Below are positions 36,622-45,878 of a DNA stretch of 64,000 bases, piece by piece (position 1 is the stretch's first letter; every line of letters begins with the position of its first letter). The position numbers and the translations under genes were made by a program. The stretch is from Kangiellaceae bacterium (GTDB lineage: Bacteria > Pseudomonadota > Gammaproteobacteria > Enterobacterales > Kangiellaceae): NCBI GenBank assembly GCA_019090895.1, contig JAHRVB010000199.1, forward strand, positions 28,422 through 92,421. Reading direction: 5' to 3'. The notes below the pieces were generated by a model. That model had not been told where the DNA came from. It saw only the letters and a list, made by a program, of their open reading frames with translations, and did not search any database.

Positions 36622-37626
36622 ATGAGTACATTGCTCAGTTACGGTGAAGTGTTGGTCGACATGATCAAGGTAAACGAAAGAGAACCCGCAGTTGTTTTTG
36701 CCGGTGGTGCTCCGGCTAACGTTGCCGTATGTTTTTCAAAGCTAGGCGAGAAGAGTTTTTTCATTGGTGGGCTTGGTGGAGATTCTGAAGCCGAATTTTT
36801 AAGGGAACAACTCACTATAAATGGAGTGGATCTAACTTACAGCAAAACTTTTTCAAGTAGCTGTACGGCAAAAGCAGTAGTACATCTAGATGACCAAAAT
36901 GAGCGAACTTTTCAAATATTCCGCGATGGAACGGCTGATACACTTTTGGGTTGTAATGATTTAGATCTTGGAGCTTTTGAACAGTCTCAAATATTCCATT
37001 TTTGCTCGAACACCCTTACCAATGAAGAGATGCGAATGACGACTCTTAGTGCGCTACGGTTAGCCAGAGCTGCCAATAATATTGTTTGTTTTGATGTTAA
37101 CTTGCGTTTCGGACTATGGGACGAATTAGAGCGTCTTGAATCTTTGGTGTCAGGTTGTTATCAGTATTGCGACCTAATCAAAATGAGTCGAGAAGAACTG
37201 GATTATCTAGCAAGAACTAACGGTTTGACACCGTTGAGCTACATTCAAAAATTGAAAGGTTTAGGTGTCAGTTTAGTTTTAGTTACAGATGGGGATAAGC
37301 GGATTGAGGCACATACTTTAACTGCGACACTTGTCGTTGTTCCCCCTTCGGTTAAGCCGCAGGATACGACCGCTGCTGGTGATGCCTTCATAGGTGGTTT
37401 CTTGTATTCTCTGGCTCAATTGGTCAACACCCGAGATGAATTCCATCAGTTAATTATTTCGAGCGAGCCACTGAAAGAAGCCGTTCAATTTGCTTCCAAA
37501 TGCGGCGCTATTGCCTGTCTTAAGAAAGGAGCATTTAGCGCATTGCCTGATTTGGCGCAAGTGAAGAGTTTTAACCCTGACAAGCAACGTGTTAACAGCA
37601 AAAAATCATCGAATCAATTCGAATGA
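36622..37626 (+). CDS. PfkB-family carbohydrate kinase, probable fructokinase
   Basis: A 334-residue sugar kinase from ATG 36622, which has GGAG seven bases upstream; a longer in-frame start lies inside the terminator and is unlikely. The N-terminal PfkB motif is GGAPANVAVCFSKLG and the C-terminal motif with the catalytic Asp is DTTAAGDAFIGGF. It would phosphorylate fructose with ATP and feed it to central metabolism after the amylosucrase releases it. That substrate is inferred from the locus. Its 3' end overlaps the convergent ygfZ gene by 13 bases. Confidence 0.87.
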   Translation: MSTLLSYGEVLVDMIKVNEREPAVVFAGGAPANVAVCFSKLGEKSFFIGGLGGDSEAEFLREQLTINGVDLTYSKTFSSSCTAKAVVHLDDQNERTFQIFRDGTADTLLGCNDLDLGAFEQSQIFHFCSNTLTNEEMRMTTLSALRLARAANNIVCFDVNLRFGLWDELERLESLVSGCYQYCDLIKMSREELDYLARTNGLTPLSYIQKLKGLGVSLVLVTDGDKRIEAHTLTATLVVVPPSVKPQDTTAAGDAFIGGFLYSLAQLVNTRDEFHQLIISSEPLKEAVQFASKCGAIACLKKGAFSALPDLAQVKSFNPDKQRVNSKKSSNQFE

Positions 37627-38492
37627 ATAGAAAGTTGGAACTCCTCGCTAGAAATTGATTTCAAACTAAGTTGAGGATCCGCCGAATCTTTTACGATAGC
37701 GAGGACCAACATGCCTTTATTCGGTCGTTTGATGGAACAAATCACCTCCGCCATTTTTTTACCTGCTTGTTCCAATCTTTCACCGTTTTGTAAATTTTCT
37801 TGGCTATTGCCTGTCAGCAATTGCATATGTTGTTTTAACTTGCCTTTATATTGCATTCGGGCAATGACCTCTTGTCCAGTAAAGCACCCTTTATTAAAAT
37901 CAATCGCCGAGAGCTGTGGTAGATTCAAATTATGGGGCAAAAACGATTCAATGGTGTTTGAATCAAGCCAGGGAATTTTCTCTTGAGCTAATTGCCAATA
38001 CCATCGGCTTTGATCGTTTTGAACTTCTGTATTTAATAATACCGGAAGTTCATGAAGTTGGCTGGCTTCATTAACGACAATTAAGGCTTGTTCGGTACCT
38101 GATAATAGAACGTGTGATAATTGTTGATTGTTTTGTAAGTTAGAATTCAGATCGTTTGCTGTCATTCCCACAACACCCAATATATGAGTGTCGTCCGACG
38201 CTCTTTCGATGTTGACTTTGAAGAAAACTGCATATTTTTTTAAGTTGAGTATCGTCGTTTCTATTATGCTATTCGGCATAAAAAGGCGAAACCCCGCATC
38301 GATGCAGCAGATATGAAATAGACTGATTATTCGACCTTTGGGGTTACATAAGGCTGCTAGGTGGGCCAATTGATTACTTGGGGTCGATGTGTTTATCGTT
38401 ATTTGACCCTGTAATAATTTGTCAGCGTCCGAGCCCATTACGTCAAAATAAGAAAATGAGTCTAGCTTGATGAGTGCGGTTGATGAATTCAT
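37614..38492 (-). CDS. ygfZ: Folate-binding tRNA-modification / iron-sulfur repair protein YgfZ
   Basis: A 292-residue GcvT-like protein from ATG 38492. The YgfZ signature is present as KGCFTGQEVIARMQYKG near residue 200, containing the conserved Cys. YgfZ binds tetrahydrofolate and helps keep certain iron-sulfur enzymes, including MiaB, active. It is divergent from sdhE, the standard ygfZ/ygfY arrangement of gammaproteobacteria. The upstream in-frame extension to 38570 is hydrophobic and not part of the family. The 3' end runs 13 bases into the convergent fructokinase gene. Confidence 0.9.
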   Translation of the reverse strand: MNSSTALIKLDSFSYFDVMGSDADKLLQGQITINTSTPSNQLAHLAALCNPKGRIISLFHICCIDAGFRLFMPNSIIETTILNLKKYAVFFKVNIERASDDTHILGVVGMTANDLNSNLQNNQQLSHVLLSGTEQALIVVNEASQLHELPVLLNTEVQNDQSRWYWQLAQEKIPWLDSNTIESFLPHNLNLPQLSAIDFNKGCFTGQEVIARMQYKGKLKQHMQLLTGNSQENLQNGERLEQAGKKMAEVICSIKRPNKGMLVLAIVKDSADPQLSLKSISSEEFQLSIHSN

Positions 38493-38711
38493 GAGGTAAT
38501 AGTTAATTCGATGACAAAGTAATAACAATAGTAGGCAGTGTACCTTTGCCAGTTTGCGCAAATCAATCAATTAATAGCATTAAACAATATTTCGGGTTTG
38601 CCGTTATAGGTCCTTATGGGCTCGAGATTAGAGTGATACAATTAAATCCTATCGCTTAATCAGATCGTGTCCATAGATGAATGGTCGCAAGAATTTTAAA
38701 ATGAAATTATT

Positions 38712-38966
38712 ATGACAGCACAACAGACAAAAAAAAGATTGGAGTGGCAATGCCGAAGAGGAATGCTAGAACTCGATGTTATTCTAATTCCATTCTTGAA
38801 TGAATATTTTCTCTCTTTGACCGAACTTGAACAACAAACATTTGAAGAATTGCTCACTTACCCGGATCCTGATCTTTATACATGGATTATGGGATTTGGC
38901 GATTGTGAGTTCGATTCTTTGGTCGAAATGATTCAAAAAGTCAGACTGAAAATGAATATCCGATAA
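38712..38966 (+). CDS. sdhE: FAD assembly factor SdhE
   Basis: An 84-residue protein with the SdhE signature RRGMLELD near residues 15-22, followed by the acidic helix ELEQQTFEELL. SdhE promotes covalent attachment of FAD to succinate dehydrogenase and fumarate reductase. Size and position beside ygfZ and ygfX fit E. coli. It is followed 57 bases later by the YgfX-like gene. Confidence 0.93.
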   Translation: MTAQQTKKRLEWQCRRGMLELDVILIPFLNEYFLSLTELEQQTFEELLTYPDPDLYTWIMGFGDCEFDSLVEMIQKVRLKMNIR

Positions 38967-39023
38967 TAGTTGGCGCTTCTAGTTAAGCAATAAGGTGAGT
39001 AAAGTCTTGATATACTTAGAATT

Positions 39024-39479
39024 ATGAAAATTGCATCGCGTTATCCTATTAAATCACATAGCCAGCTTCTTTCTGTGTTAGTAATTACTCACTTTATTGT
39101 TCTATTACTGAGTTTTCTGACCATCGATTTTAGCCCGTTTATCGTCGTGGTATTAGGACTGATCTGTTTTTCGTTATACTTGACCTATAGACAGCATTTG
39201 CTACTTACTAATGCCACCGATGACTTATGTTGGAGCGGTGAGAACTGGTTGGTGATAAATTCTCAACAAAACGCTGCTGTTTGCTACTTAGAATTAAAGA
39301 GAACTAGTTGGATCACATCACGTTTTTGTTTGTTAAAATTTGCTCTTAATCAATCTGAGCAGGCGTGGTTATTTAGTCGAGCGTCACTTGGAGAGCGGAC
39401 TTATAGAGAGCTATGTTACTTAGCTAAAAGAGACCTTAGTAAGACCGATAAAAGCGAGATTGATTCTGCCAAGTTATGA
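39024..39479 (+). CDS. ygfX: YgfX-like small membrane protein
   Basis: A 151-residue protein with two close membrane segments (about 16-60: LLSVLVITHFIVLLLSF and FIVVVLGLICFSLYL) and a soluble C-terminal part with LCWSGENWLVI, as in YgfX/CptA of E. coli. It lies right after sdhE, the usual place for this gene. E. coli YgfX was reported to affect FtsZ and MreB; a housekeeping role with SdhE has also been considered. Family assignment rests on layout and position because sequence similarity is low. Confidence 0.7.
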   Translation: MKIASRYPIKSHSQLLSVLVITHFIVLLLSFLTIDFSPFIVVVLGLICFSLYLTYRQHLLLTNATDDLCWSGENWLVINSQQNAAVCYLELKRTSWITSRFCLLKFALNQSEQAWLFSRASLGERTYRELCYLAKRDLSKTDKSEIDSAKL

Positions 39480-39523
39480 CCCCTTGTTTTGCCACTTAAA
39501 TTAGCTAATTCTTGGGATAAAGA

Positions 39524-39553
39524 TTGCCCTAAACTCGCTAATTATGGTATAAA
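39524..39553 (+). promoter_or_regulatory. Predicted promoter of rpsB with GC-rich discriminator
   Basis: A -35 TTGCCC (39524-39529) and a -10 TATAAA (39548-39553) are 18 bases apart. The next bases, GCGCGCC, form a GC-rich discriminator typical of promoters under stringent (ppGpp) control, as expected for ribosomal protein genes. Confidence 0.65.
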
Positions 39554-39560
39554 GCGCGCC

Positions 39561-39719
39561 GAGTTACTGAAGTATTGAATTCAATCTTGGATTTGATACG
39601 GATTTAACCAAATTCTCACACTGTTCTACACGGCTAGCAGGGTGCTTAAAAAATTCGTTTTTTAAGTTTGCTATCTGGGAGCGGTGGACGTATAACCCTT
39701 TTTAAATTAGGAGCTTACA
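39561..39719 (+). ncRNA. Candidate rpsB leader RNA (S2 autoregulation region)
   Basis: About 160 bases lie between the predicted promoter and rpsB. They contain a strong stem CTTAAAAAA-TTCG-TTTTTTAAG (39645-39666) with a UUCG tetraloop, flanked by an outer pairing TAGCA (39635-39639) with TGCTA (39669-39673), then a conserved-looking GGGAGCGGTGGACG and the AGGAG ribosome site. In E. coli the rpsB leader (the region of the t44/tff RNA) mediates repression by S2. The same role is inferred here. Confidence 0.55.
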
Positions 39720-40553
39720 ATGGCTAAAGTCACTATGCGTGATATGCTACAAGCGGGTGTTCATTTCGGACATAGAACTCGTTACTGGAATCCAAAAATG
39801 AAGCCGTTCATTTTTGGCGCACGAAACAAAATTCATATCATTAATCTTGAGCACTCGCTGCCTATGTTTAATGATGCACTTAACTACCTCAGCTCTGTTG
39901 CTGCGAGAAAAGGCAAAGTTCTTTTCGTTGGAACTAAGCGTTCAGCAAGCAAACTCATAAAAGAAGAAGCGACTCGTTGTGAGCAGTTCTTCGTTGATAA
40001 GCGTTGGTTAGGCGGGATGTTAACTAACTATAAAACGATTCGTCAGTCAATTAATCGTCTTAAAGAGCTTGAAAAACAAAGCGAAGACGGCACTTTCGAA
40101 AGATTGACTAAAAAAGAAGGTCTATTACTAAGCCGCGAAATGGCTAAGCTAGAAGCGAGTATTGGTGGTATTAAAAACATCGGCGGTCTCCCTGATGTGT
40201 TGTTTGTCATTGATGCTGATCACGAACATATTGCTGTTGCTGAAGCCCAAAAATTGGGGATCCCTGTGATTGCAGTGGTCGATAGTAATTCTAATCCAGA
40301 CGGTATCGATTACGTTATCCCTGGAAATGATGATGCAATCCGAGCGGTGCAACTTTATCTTTCAAGTGCTGCTGATACGATTATCGAAGGTCGTCAATCA
40401 ACAGCAACTGCTCCTACTGAAGAGTCGCCGAGCGACGAATTTGTTGAGCAAGCTGTACCGGCTGAAAAAGCTGCACCAGTTGAGAAAGCTGCACCGGTTG
40501 AAGTAGCTGCTGTGAAAGAAGCGACTCCTAGCGACGACGCTGCTGCAAAGTAA
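39720..40553 (+). CDS. rpsB: 30S ribosomal protein S2
   Basis: A 277-residue S2 with the normal core: [20 protein letters not shown] at the start, [17 protein letters not shown] and [15 protein letters not shown] further on. It is longer than E. coli S2 (241 residues) because of a C-terminal tail rich in Ala, Glu, Pro and Lys with repeats of the type EKAAPV (near 245-265). AGGAG upstream supports ATG 39720. A strong terminator separates it from tsf, so tsf expression depends partly on read-through or on its own promoter. Confidence 0.98.
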   Translation: MAKVTMRDMLQAGVHFGHRTRYWNPKMKPFIFGARNKIHIINLEHSLPMFNDALNYLSSVAARKGKVLFVGTKRSASKLIKEEATRCEQFFVDKRWLGGMLTNYKTIRQSINRLKELEKQSEDGTFERLTKKEGLLLSREMAKLEASIGGIKNIGGLPDVLFVIDADHEHIAVAEAQKLGIPVIAVVDSNSNPDGIDYVIPGNDDAIRAVQLYLSSAADTIIEGRQSTATAPTEESPSDEFVEQAVPAEKAAPVEKAAPVEVAAVKEATPSDDAAAK

Positions 40554-40578
40554 GTGAATTAGCATAGCTTTTGTTTAA

Positions 40579-40602
40579 AGGGGGCTTTGCCCCCTGTTTT
40601 TT
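40579..40602 (+). terminator. Intrinsic terminator/attenuator between rpsB and tsf
   Basis: AGGGGGC-TTT-GCCCCCT (40579-40595) followed by GTTTTTT. A terminator here matches the E. coli rpsB-tsf layout, where partial read-through sets the ratio of S2 to EF-Ts. Confidence 0.9.
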
Positions 40603-40684
40603 AACTAGAAAGTGCGTTGTATATATTTAAATTGAGCATAGCTTATGAAATACGCACCTTTTAATGAATATAGTGGAGAATAAA

Positions 40685-41566
40685 ATGGCGATTACTGCTG
40701 CTTTAGTAAAGGAGCTGCGCGAACGAACCGGCGCGGGAATGATGGACTGTAAGAAAGCACTTGTCGAGACTGATGGCAATATTGAAACCGCTATCGATAA
40801 TATGCGTAAATCTGGCGCAGCGAAAGCTGAGAAGAAAGCCGGTCGAGTTGCTGCTGAAGGTGTCATAGTTTCAAAAATCAGTGACGATGCGAAAAGTGCT
40901 GTGATTGTAGAAATTAACAGTGAAACAGATTTTGTTGCTAGAGATGATAGCTTCAAAGCTTTTGCTGCCGCTGTTGTTGATACAGCGCTAACTAATCGCA
41001 CTAATACAATTGAAGCGTTAAATGCTGCCACCATTGAGTCGGGTGAGAGCGTCGAGTTAGCACGAACAAATTTAATCGCTAAAATCGGAGAGAATATTAC
41101 TGTCCGAAGAGTACAGCTAGTAGAAACAAACGAAGGTGCTCTAAACACTTACATCCACGGTGGACAAATTGGTGTTGTTGTTGCGCTTAAAGGCGGAACG
41201 TCAGAATTGGCGAAAGATGTAGCAATGCACGCCGCGGCGACAAACCCACAATTCATTACGCCTGAAGAAATCTCTGAAGATGTGTATAATCGCGAAAAAG
41301 AAATCTTTACCGCGCAAGCGATAGCGAGCGGTAAACCTGCTGAAATCGCTGAGAAAATGGTAGTTGGCCGAATGCGTAAATTCGCAGCGGAAGTTTGTTT
41401 AGTCGGTCAGTCTTTTGTAAAAGACCCTTCTACAACTGTCGGAGACTTATTAAAGTCAGCTTCAGCTGAAGTGACAAGCCTAGTTCGCCTTGAAGTAGGT
41501 GAAGGTATTGAAAAAGCAGACGATGATTTTGCTGCTGAAGTAATGGCTCAAGTTAAAGGGGAATAA
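40685..41566 (+). CDS. tsf: Elongation factor Ts
   Basis: A 293-residue nucleotide exchange factor for EF-Tu. The N-terminal UBA-like domain starts with [19 protein letters not shown], and the EF-Tu-contacting TDFVARDD segment lies near residue 80. ATG 40685 has GGAG six bases upstream and matches the family start; the earlier in-frame ATG at 40664 does not. It is followed six bases later by pyrH. Confidence 0.98.
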   Translation: MAITAALVKELRERTGAGMMDCKKALVETDGNIETAIDNMRKSGAAKAEKKAGRVAAEGVIVSKISDDAKSAVIVEINSETDFVARDDSFKAFAAAVVDTALTNRTNTIEALNAATIESGESVELARTNLIAKIGENITVRRVQLVETNEGALNTYIHGGQIGVVVALKGGTSELAKDVAMHAAATNPQFITPEEISEDVYNREKEIFTAQAIASGKPAEIAEKMVVGRMRKFAAEVCLVGQSFVKDPSTTVGDLLKSASAEVTSLVRLEVGEGIEKADDDFAAEVMAQVKGE

Positions 41567-41571
41567 ATCCA

Positions 41572-42300
41572 ATGCCGAGTTCTGCACCAACTAAAAAGAA
41601 TAAGAGAATCCTTCTTAAGCTCAGTGGCGAAGCCCTAATGGGTGCAGAATCTTTTGGTATAGATCCTACCATGCTTGACAGAATTGCGACTGAAATTAAA
41701 GTCATTGTCGATAAAGGAATCCAAGTTGGATTAGTTATCGGTGGCGGTAATTTATTTCGAGGCGAAAAATTAGCTAGAGCAGGAATGAATCGTGTTGCCG
41801 GCGACCACATGGGCATGCTTGCAACGGTGATGAATTCTCTCGCAATGCAAGATGCACTTGAACGAATTAAGGTCGGAACTCGCGTCATGTCGGCAATATC
41901 TTTAACAGGTGTTTGTGAAGATTACGATAGGCGGTTTGCAATTCGCTTTATGCAAGATTCGCAGGTCGTTATTTTTACTGCTGGCACTGGAAATCCATTT
42001 TTTACAACAGACACTGCCGCCTGTTTAAGAGGAATCGAAATTGATGCTGATGTCATCTTAAAAGCGACTAAAGTGGATGGTGTCTTTTCTGCTGATCCTA
42101 ATATCTATCCTGATGCGGTTAAATATGAGTCATTGACCTACAATGAAGCGTTATCGAATGAACTAGGTATTATGGATCTGACTGCGTTTTGCTTAGCTAG
42201 AGATCATCAAAAGTCAATCAGGGTCTTTAATCTCAATAAACCGGGTGCGCTGATTAAGGCTGTGGTAGATGAGAGTGAAGGCACACTTATTCATTGCTAA
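41572..42300 (+). CDS. pyrH: UMP kinase
   Basis: A 242-residue amino-acid-kinase-fold enzyme that makes UDP from UMP and ATP. Recognisable blocks are [23 protein letters not shown] and [15 protein letters not shown] with the [13 protein letters not shown] segment. Length and order match E. coli PyrH, which is a GTP-activated, UTP-inhibited hexamer. GGGGA at about 41558 supports ATG 41572. It lies between tsf and frr, the usual gammaproteobacterial order. Confidence 0.98.
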   Translation: MPSSAPTKKNKRILLKLSGEALMGAESFGIDPTMLDRIATEIKVIVDKGIQVGLVIGGGNLFRGEKLARAGMNRVAGDHMGMLATVMNSLAMQDALERIKVGTRVMSAISLTGVCEDYDRRFAIRFMQDSQVVIFTAGTGNPFFTTDTAACLRGIEIDADVILKATKVDGVFSADPNIYPDAVKYESLTYNEALSNELGIMDLTAFCLARDHQKSIRVFNLNKPGALIKAVVDESEGTLIHC

Positions 42301-42362
42301 AGTGTTTAAAATTAATCTCTGTTATATATTTGATTTTTAACAGAAATTAGGGAGTTTTTCGC

Positions 42363-42920
42363 GTGATAAATGAAATAAAAGAAGATGCTCAATCTCGAAT
42401 GGATAAGAGTATTGAATCGTTTCGTATAAGCCTTCAGAAAATTAGAACGGGCCGTGCTCACCCGAGCTTGTTGTCGCACCTCACGGTTTCATATTATGGC
42501 GCCGCTACGCCGCTGTCGCAAGCTGCGACAGTTTCAGTTCAAGATTCAAGAACTTTGGTAGTCCAGCCATTTGAAGCCTCTATGGTTCAAGCGGTAGAGA
42601 AAGCGCTGATGGAATCTGATTTAGGGATTACGCCTAATACCGCTGGTAATGTTATTCGTTTGCCACTACCTGCACTCACCGAAGAGCGACGTAGAGATAT
42701 GACTCGTATCGTTAGAAGTGAAGCTGAATCAGCCAAAGTTGCCGTTCGTAATATTCGTCGAGACGCGAATTCGACGCTAAAAGAACTAGAAAGTGAAAAA
42801 GAAATAGGTGAAGATGAATTACGTCGTTCGGAAGAAGACGTGCAAAAAATTACTGATCTTCATGTTAAAAAAATTGATGACATGAGCGCAGTCAAAGAAA
42901 AAGAACTGATGGAAATATAA
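42363..42920 (+). CDS. frr: Ribosome recycling factor
   Basis: A 185-residue protein of normal length that splits post-termination ribosomes together with EF-G. Family blocks include [15 protein letters not shown] and [19 protein letters not shown]. The start is GTG 42363, with AGGGAG about eight bases upstream. A strong terminator follows at 42972. Confidence 0.98.
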   Translation: MINEIKEDAQSRMDKSIESFRISLQKIRTGRAHPSLLSHLTVSYYGAATPLSQAATVSVQDSRTLVVQPFEASMVQAVEKALMESDLGITPNTAGNVIRLPLPALTEERRRDMTRIVRSEAESAKVAVRNIRRDANSTLKELESEKEIGEDELRRSEEDVQKITDLHVKKIDDMSAVKEKELMEI

Positions 42921-42971
42921 TTGACTTATCTTCTGTCTTAATAGAATGGGAAGATAAGCGATGCATTTAAG

Positions 42972-43010
42972 CGCCGCATTGCTCTAAAGGTAATGCGGCG
43001 TTTTTGTTTT
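42972..43010 (+). terminator. Intrinsic terminator after frr
   Basis: CGCCGCATT (42972-42980) pairs perfectly with AATGCGGCG (42992-43000), loop of 11 bases, followed by TTTTTGTTTT. It separates the translation genes from the uppS-cdsA-dxr part of the cluster. Confidence 0.92.
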
Positions 43011-43065
43011 GAGTCCATTAATTTGTTAATTGCTGCTACCGAAAATTAACCGTAAGAGTTTTGTT

Positions 43066-43779
43066 ATGTCAGATATAAATGTGCCGAAACATGTTGCGAT
43101 CATAATGGACGGAAATGGTCGTTGGGCTCAAGCAAAGAATAAGAAAAGAACTTTCGGTCACAAAGCTGGTGTCGAAAAAACAAGAGAAATTATTGAGGCT
43201 TGTGCTGAGAAAGGTGTGGAGTCTTTGACGTTATTTGCGTTTAGCAGTGAAAACTGGGCGAGACCTGAAGAAGAAGTTTCCTATCTAATGGAGCTCTTTG
43301 TTCTTGCGCTAAAGCGTGAAGTCAAAATGCTTAATAGAAATAATGCTCAACTTCGTTTTATAGGGAATATATCTGGATTTAGCCAGAAACTACAATCGAG
43401 TATAGAGCAAGCCATTGAGCAAACAAGCAAAAACGATGGTCTGTGTTTGAATATTGCTGCTAATTATGGCGGTCGCTGGGATATTCTTAACGCTGTTAAC
43501 CGGCTTAACCGAGCTGCAGATTCAGATCAATCGATTACCGAAGACATGCTAGCGTCGGAGTTATCGACGTCAGGATTGCCTGATCTCGATTTGATGATTA
43601 GAACTGGTGGAGAGAAAAGAATTAGCAATTTTCTTATTTGGCAGGCAGCTTATGCAGAGCTTTATTTTAGTGATAAATTGTGGCCCGATTTTGATGCGCT
43701 TGAGTTAAACGTTGCACTCGAGGAATACGCTTCACGGCAAAGACGCTTTGGCAAAACTGGGGAGCAAGTTTGTGAATAG
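43066..43779 (+). CDS. uppS: Undecaprenyl diphosphate synthase
   Basis: A 237-residue cis-prenyltransferase that makes the C55 carrier lipid for cell-wall and O-antigen synthesis. The catalytic Asp is in [11 protein letters not shown] and the C-terminal family block is [19 protein letters not shown] 43066 gives the usual start ([11 protein letters not shown]); an in-frame extension to 43030 adds an unrelated stretch. cdsA begins 30 bases after its stop. Confidence 0.97.
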   Translation: MSDINVPKHVAIIMDGNGRWAQAKNKKRTFGHKAGVEKTREIIEACAEKGVESLTLFAFSSENWARPEEEVSYLMELFVLALKREVKMLNRNNAQLRFIGNISGFSQKLQSSIEQAIEQTSKNDGLCLNIAANYGGRWDILNAVNRLNRAADSDQSITEDMLASELSTSGLPDLDLMIRTGGEKRISNFLIWQAAYAELYFSDKLWPDFDALELNVALEEYASRQRRFGKTGEQVCE

Positions 43780-43809
43780 CACTAATGATCGCAGTGGAGT
43801 TATAAACAA

Positions 43810-44694
43810 ATGTTAAAACAAAGAATAATTACAGCGCTCGCATTATTACCGATCGTCTTCTTACTTCTATTTAAAGTACCGCTGGATACTTTTGCAGGGC
43901 TTATCATCATTGTTGTGTACTTGCTTGCACTTGAATGGGCAAAACTATCTAGGATCCAGGAGCAAATAAAGAGGAGCTTATTTGCGTTGTTTATTAGTTT
44001 TTTAAACATAGCCATATGGACATTTAGTGAATCCCTGCATGTATGGCCTTCACTAAGCTGGCCACACCATATCCATTTTGACATACCGCTAATATTTCTT
44101 TTTGCTGCTGTGGTTGTGATCTTTGTAGCTTTTATTATTGTTTTGAGTTTTTCAAAGAATAATCGTTGGTGGCAAAGTCAATTACTCACTCTATTTTTCG
44201 GAGTTATTTTATTACCTGCGCTGTTCATCGCTTTTGTTAGTCTTAGAAACATAGGCTATTCCATGGGGAATCCTAATTACGGCGGTAGCTTGCTCTTGTT
44301 TATGTTGCTAATGATATGGGCAGCAGATGTAGGTGCTTTTGTCACAGGAAAACTGATTGGGAAAAGAAAATTAACATCGGTTAGCCCCAATAAGACTTGG
44401 GAAGGCGTTCTCGGTGGACTTGCTTTGAGTGTGTTAGTTGGATTACTTGGTGTTTCTGTATTGAGCTTACGTGTTGATAATTTTGTTATTTATTTAGCGG
44501 TGATTTTTAGTTTGGCTGTTGTCTCGGTGTTTGGTGACTTGTTTGAAAGTGCGTTGAAACGTGTGGCGAATATTAAAGATTCAGGCAACATGTTACCGGG
44601 ACATGGTGGTTTACTAGATAGATTAGACAGCACAATTACTGTCGCACCTATGTTTTTACTGAGCTTCAGTTATTTCGAGTGGTTCAATGGTTAG
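43810..44694 (+). CDS. cdsA: Phosphatidate cytidylyltransferase
   Basis: A 294-residue integral membrane enzyme with about eight hydrophobic helices. The signature near the C-terminus is GHGGLLDRLDSTITVAPMF, with KTWEGVLGG before it. It makes CDP-diacylglycerol, the precursor of all phospholipids. The last 8 bases overlap dxr, suggesting coupled translation. Confidence 0.95.
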   Translation: MLKQRIITALALLPIVFLLLFKVPLDTFAGLIIIVVYLLALEWAKLSRIQEQIKRSLFALFISFLNIAIWTFSESLHVWPSLSWPHHIHFDIPLIFLFAAVVVIFVAFIIVLSFSKNNRWWQSQLLTLFFGVILLPALFIAFVSLRNIGYSMGNPNYGGSLLLFMLLMIWAADVGAFVTGKLIGKRKLTSVSPNKTWEGVLGGLALSVLVGLLGVSVLSLRVDNFVIYLAVIFSLAVVSVFGDLFESALKRVANIKDSGNMLPGHGGLLDRLDSTITVAPMFLLSFSYFEWFNG

Positions 44695-45877
44695 TCGTGT
44701 CTGCATATTAGGAGCAACCGGTTCAATCGGCGCAAGTGCTCTAGACGTCATCGGCCGGAATAGAGATGAATATTCTGTTGATATATTGACGGCTAATACT
44801 AATTTCCAGAAACTGTTCCAATTATGCAAACAGCATGAGCCTAGCATTGTCGCTATGGCATGCGCTGAATCAGCCGAAAAGCTCAAATCTTTACTCAAAG
44901 AAAATAACATGCTTCAAACCACAGTATTATCAGGAACTGAAGCAATTAATAATGTAGCTTCAACTGATAATATAGATATTGTCATTGCTGCAATTGTAGG
45001 CTCCGCTGGTTTACTACCGACATTAAGCGGCATCAAGAAGAATCGAAAAATACTACTTGCCAATAAAGAAGCATTGGTTATGTCGGGTGATTTATTTATG
45101 TCTGTGATCGAGCGAGAAGGGGCAATATTACTTCCAGTAGACAGCGAACATAATGCAATTTTCCAATCACTGCCTCAGCCTACAGAGTTTGCAAAAACTA
45201 ATCTAAAAGGCGTACATCAAATTCTATTGACCGGCTCTGGGGGACCATTTCTCAAAGAACCGTTGGAAGCACTAGCAAGCAAGACACCTGATGAAGCTTG
45301 CGCTCACCCTAACTGGGACATGGGGAGGAAAATTTCGGTTGATTCTGCGACGATGATGAACAAGGGATTGGAATTAATCGAAGCGTGCTACTTATTTAAT
45401 GTTGCTATTGAAGATGTTGAAATTGTCATTCATCCCCAAAGTATTGTTCATTCGATGGTTTCTTACTTGGATGGTTCGGTGATCGCTCAAATGGGAAATC
45501 CAGATATGCGGACACCTATTGCACACTGTTTAGCGTGGCCAAAAAGGATTGATGCAGGGGTCAAGCCACTGGATTTTTACAGTATAGCGAAGCTTGAATT
45601 TCAGAACCCTGATTATGAACGCTACCCTTGTTTGAGATTAGCGATAGAGGCAGTTAAAATCGGCGATAGTGCACCTTGCATATTGAATGCCGCTAATGAG
45701 ATTGCTGTAGACGCCTTTTTGAGTGACAGAATTAAGTTTACAGAAATAGCGAAGGTCATCGAAACGACCCTGAATAAAATGGAATTCGAGCCTTTATTGA
45801 ATATTGAACAAATAATTAGCACCGACAAATTAGCTAGAAATATAGCAAATGCAATTGTCAGTGAGTTGAGTCTTTAG
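44687..45877 (+). CDS. dxr: 1-deoxy-D-xylulose 5-phosphate reductoisomerase
   Basis: A 396-residue NADPH enzyme for the second step of the MEP isoprenoid pathway. The NADPH loop is ILGATGSIGASALDV, and the metal and substrate regions include LLPVDSEHNAIFQ and NWDMGRKISVDSATMMNKG. It overlaps cdsA by 8 bases and ends one base before rseP. Isoprenoid units made here feed uppS two genes upstream. Confidence 0.98.
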   Translation: MVSRVCILGATGSIGASALDVIGRNRDEYSVDILTANTNFQKLFQLCKQHEPSIVAMACAESAEKLKSLLKENNMLQTTVLSGTEAINNVASTDNIDIVIAAIVGSAGLLPTLSGIKKNRKILLANKEALVMSGDLFMSVIEREGAILLPVDSEHNAIFQSLPQPTEFAKTNLKGVHQILLTGSGGPFLKEPLEALASKTPDEACAHPNWDMGRKISVDSATMMNKGLELIEACYLFNVAIEDVEIVIHPQSIVHSMVSYLDGSVIAQMGNPDMRTPIAHCLAWPKRIDAGVKPLDFYSIAKLEFQNPDYERYPCLRLAIEAVKIGDSAPCILNAANEIAVDAFLSDRIKFTEIAKVIETTLNKMEFEPLLNIEQIISTDKLARNIANAIVSELSL

Positions 45878-45878
45878 T

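Noticed and set aside
40627..41148. Open frame antisense to tsf
   Set aside because: It is a shadow of the tsf codon pattern, without promoter or ribosome site, and its product resembles no protein.
43527..43534. AATCGATT core inside uppS as a third LacI operator
   Set aside because: It lacks the flanking CTTA/TAAG arms and lies within a coding region far from the sucrose genes.
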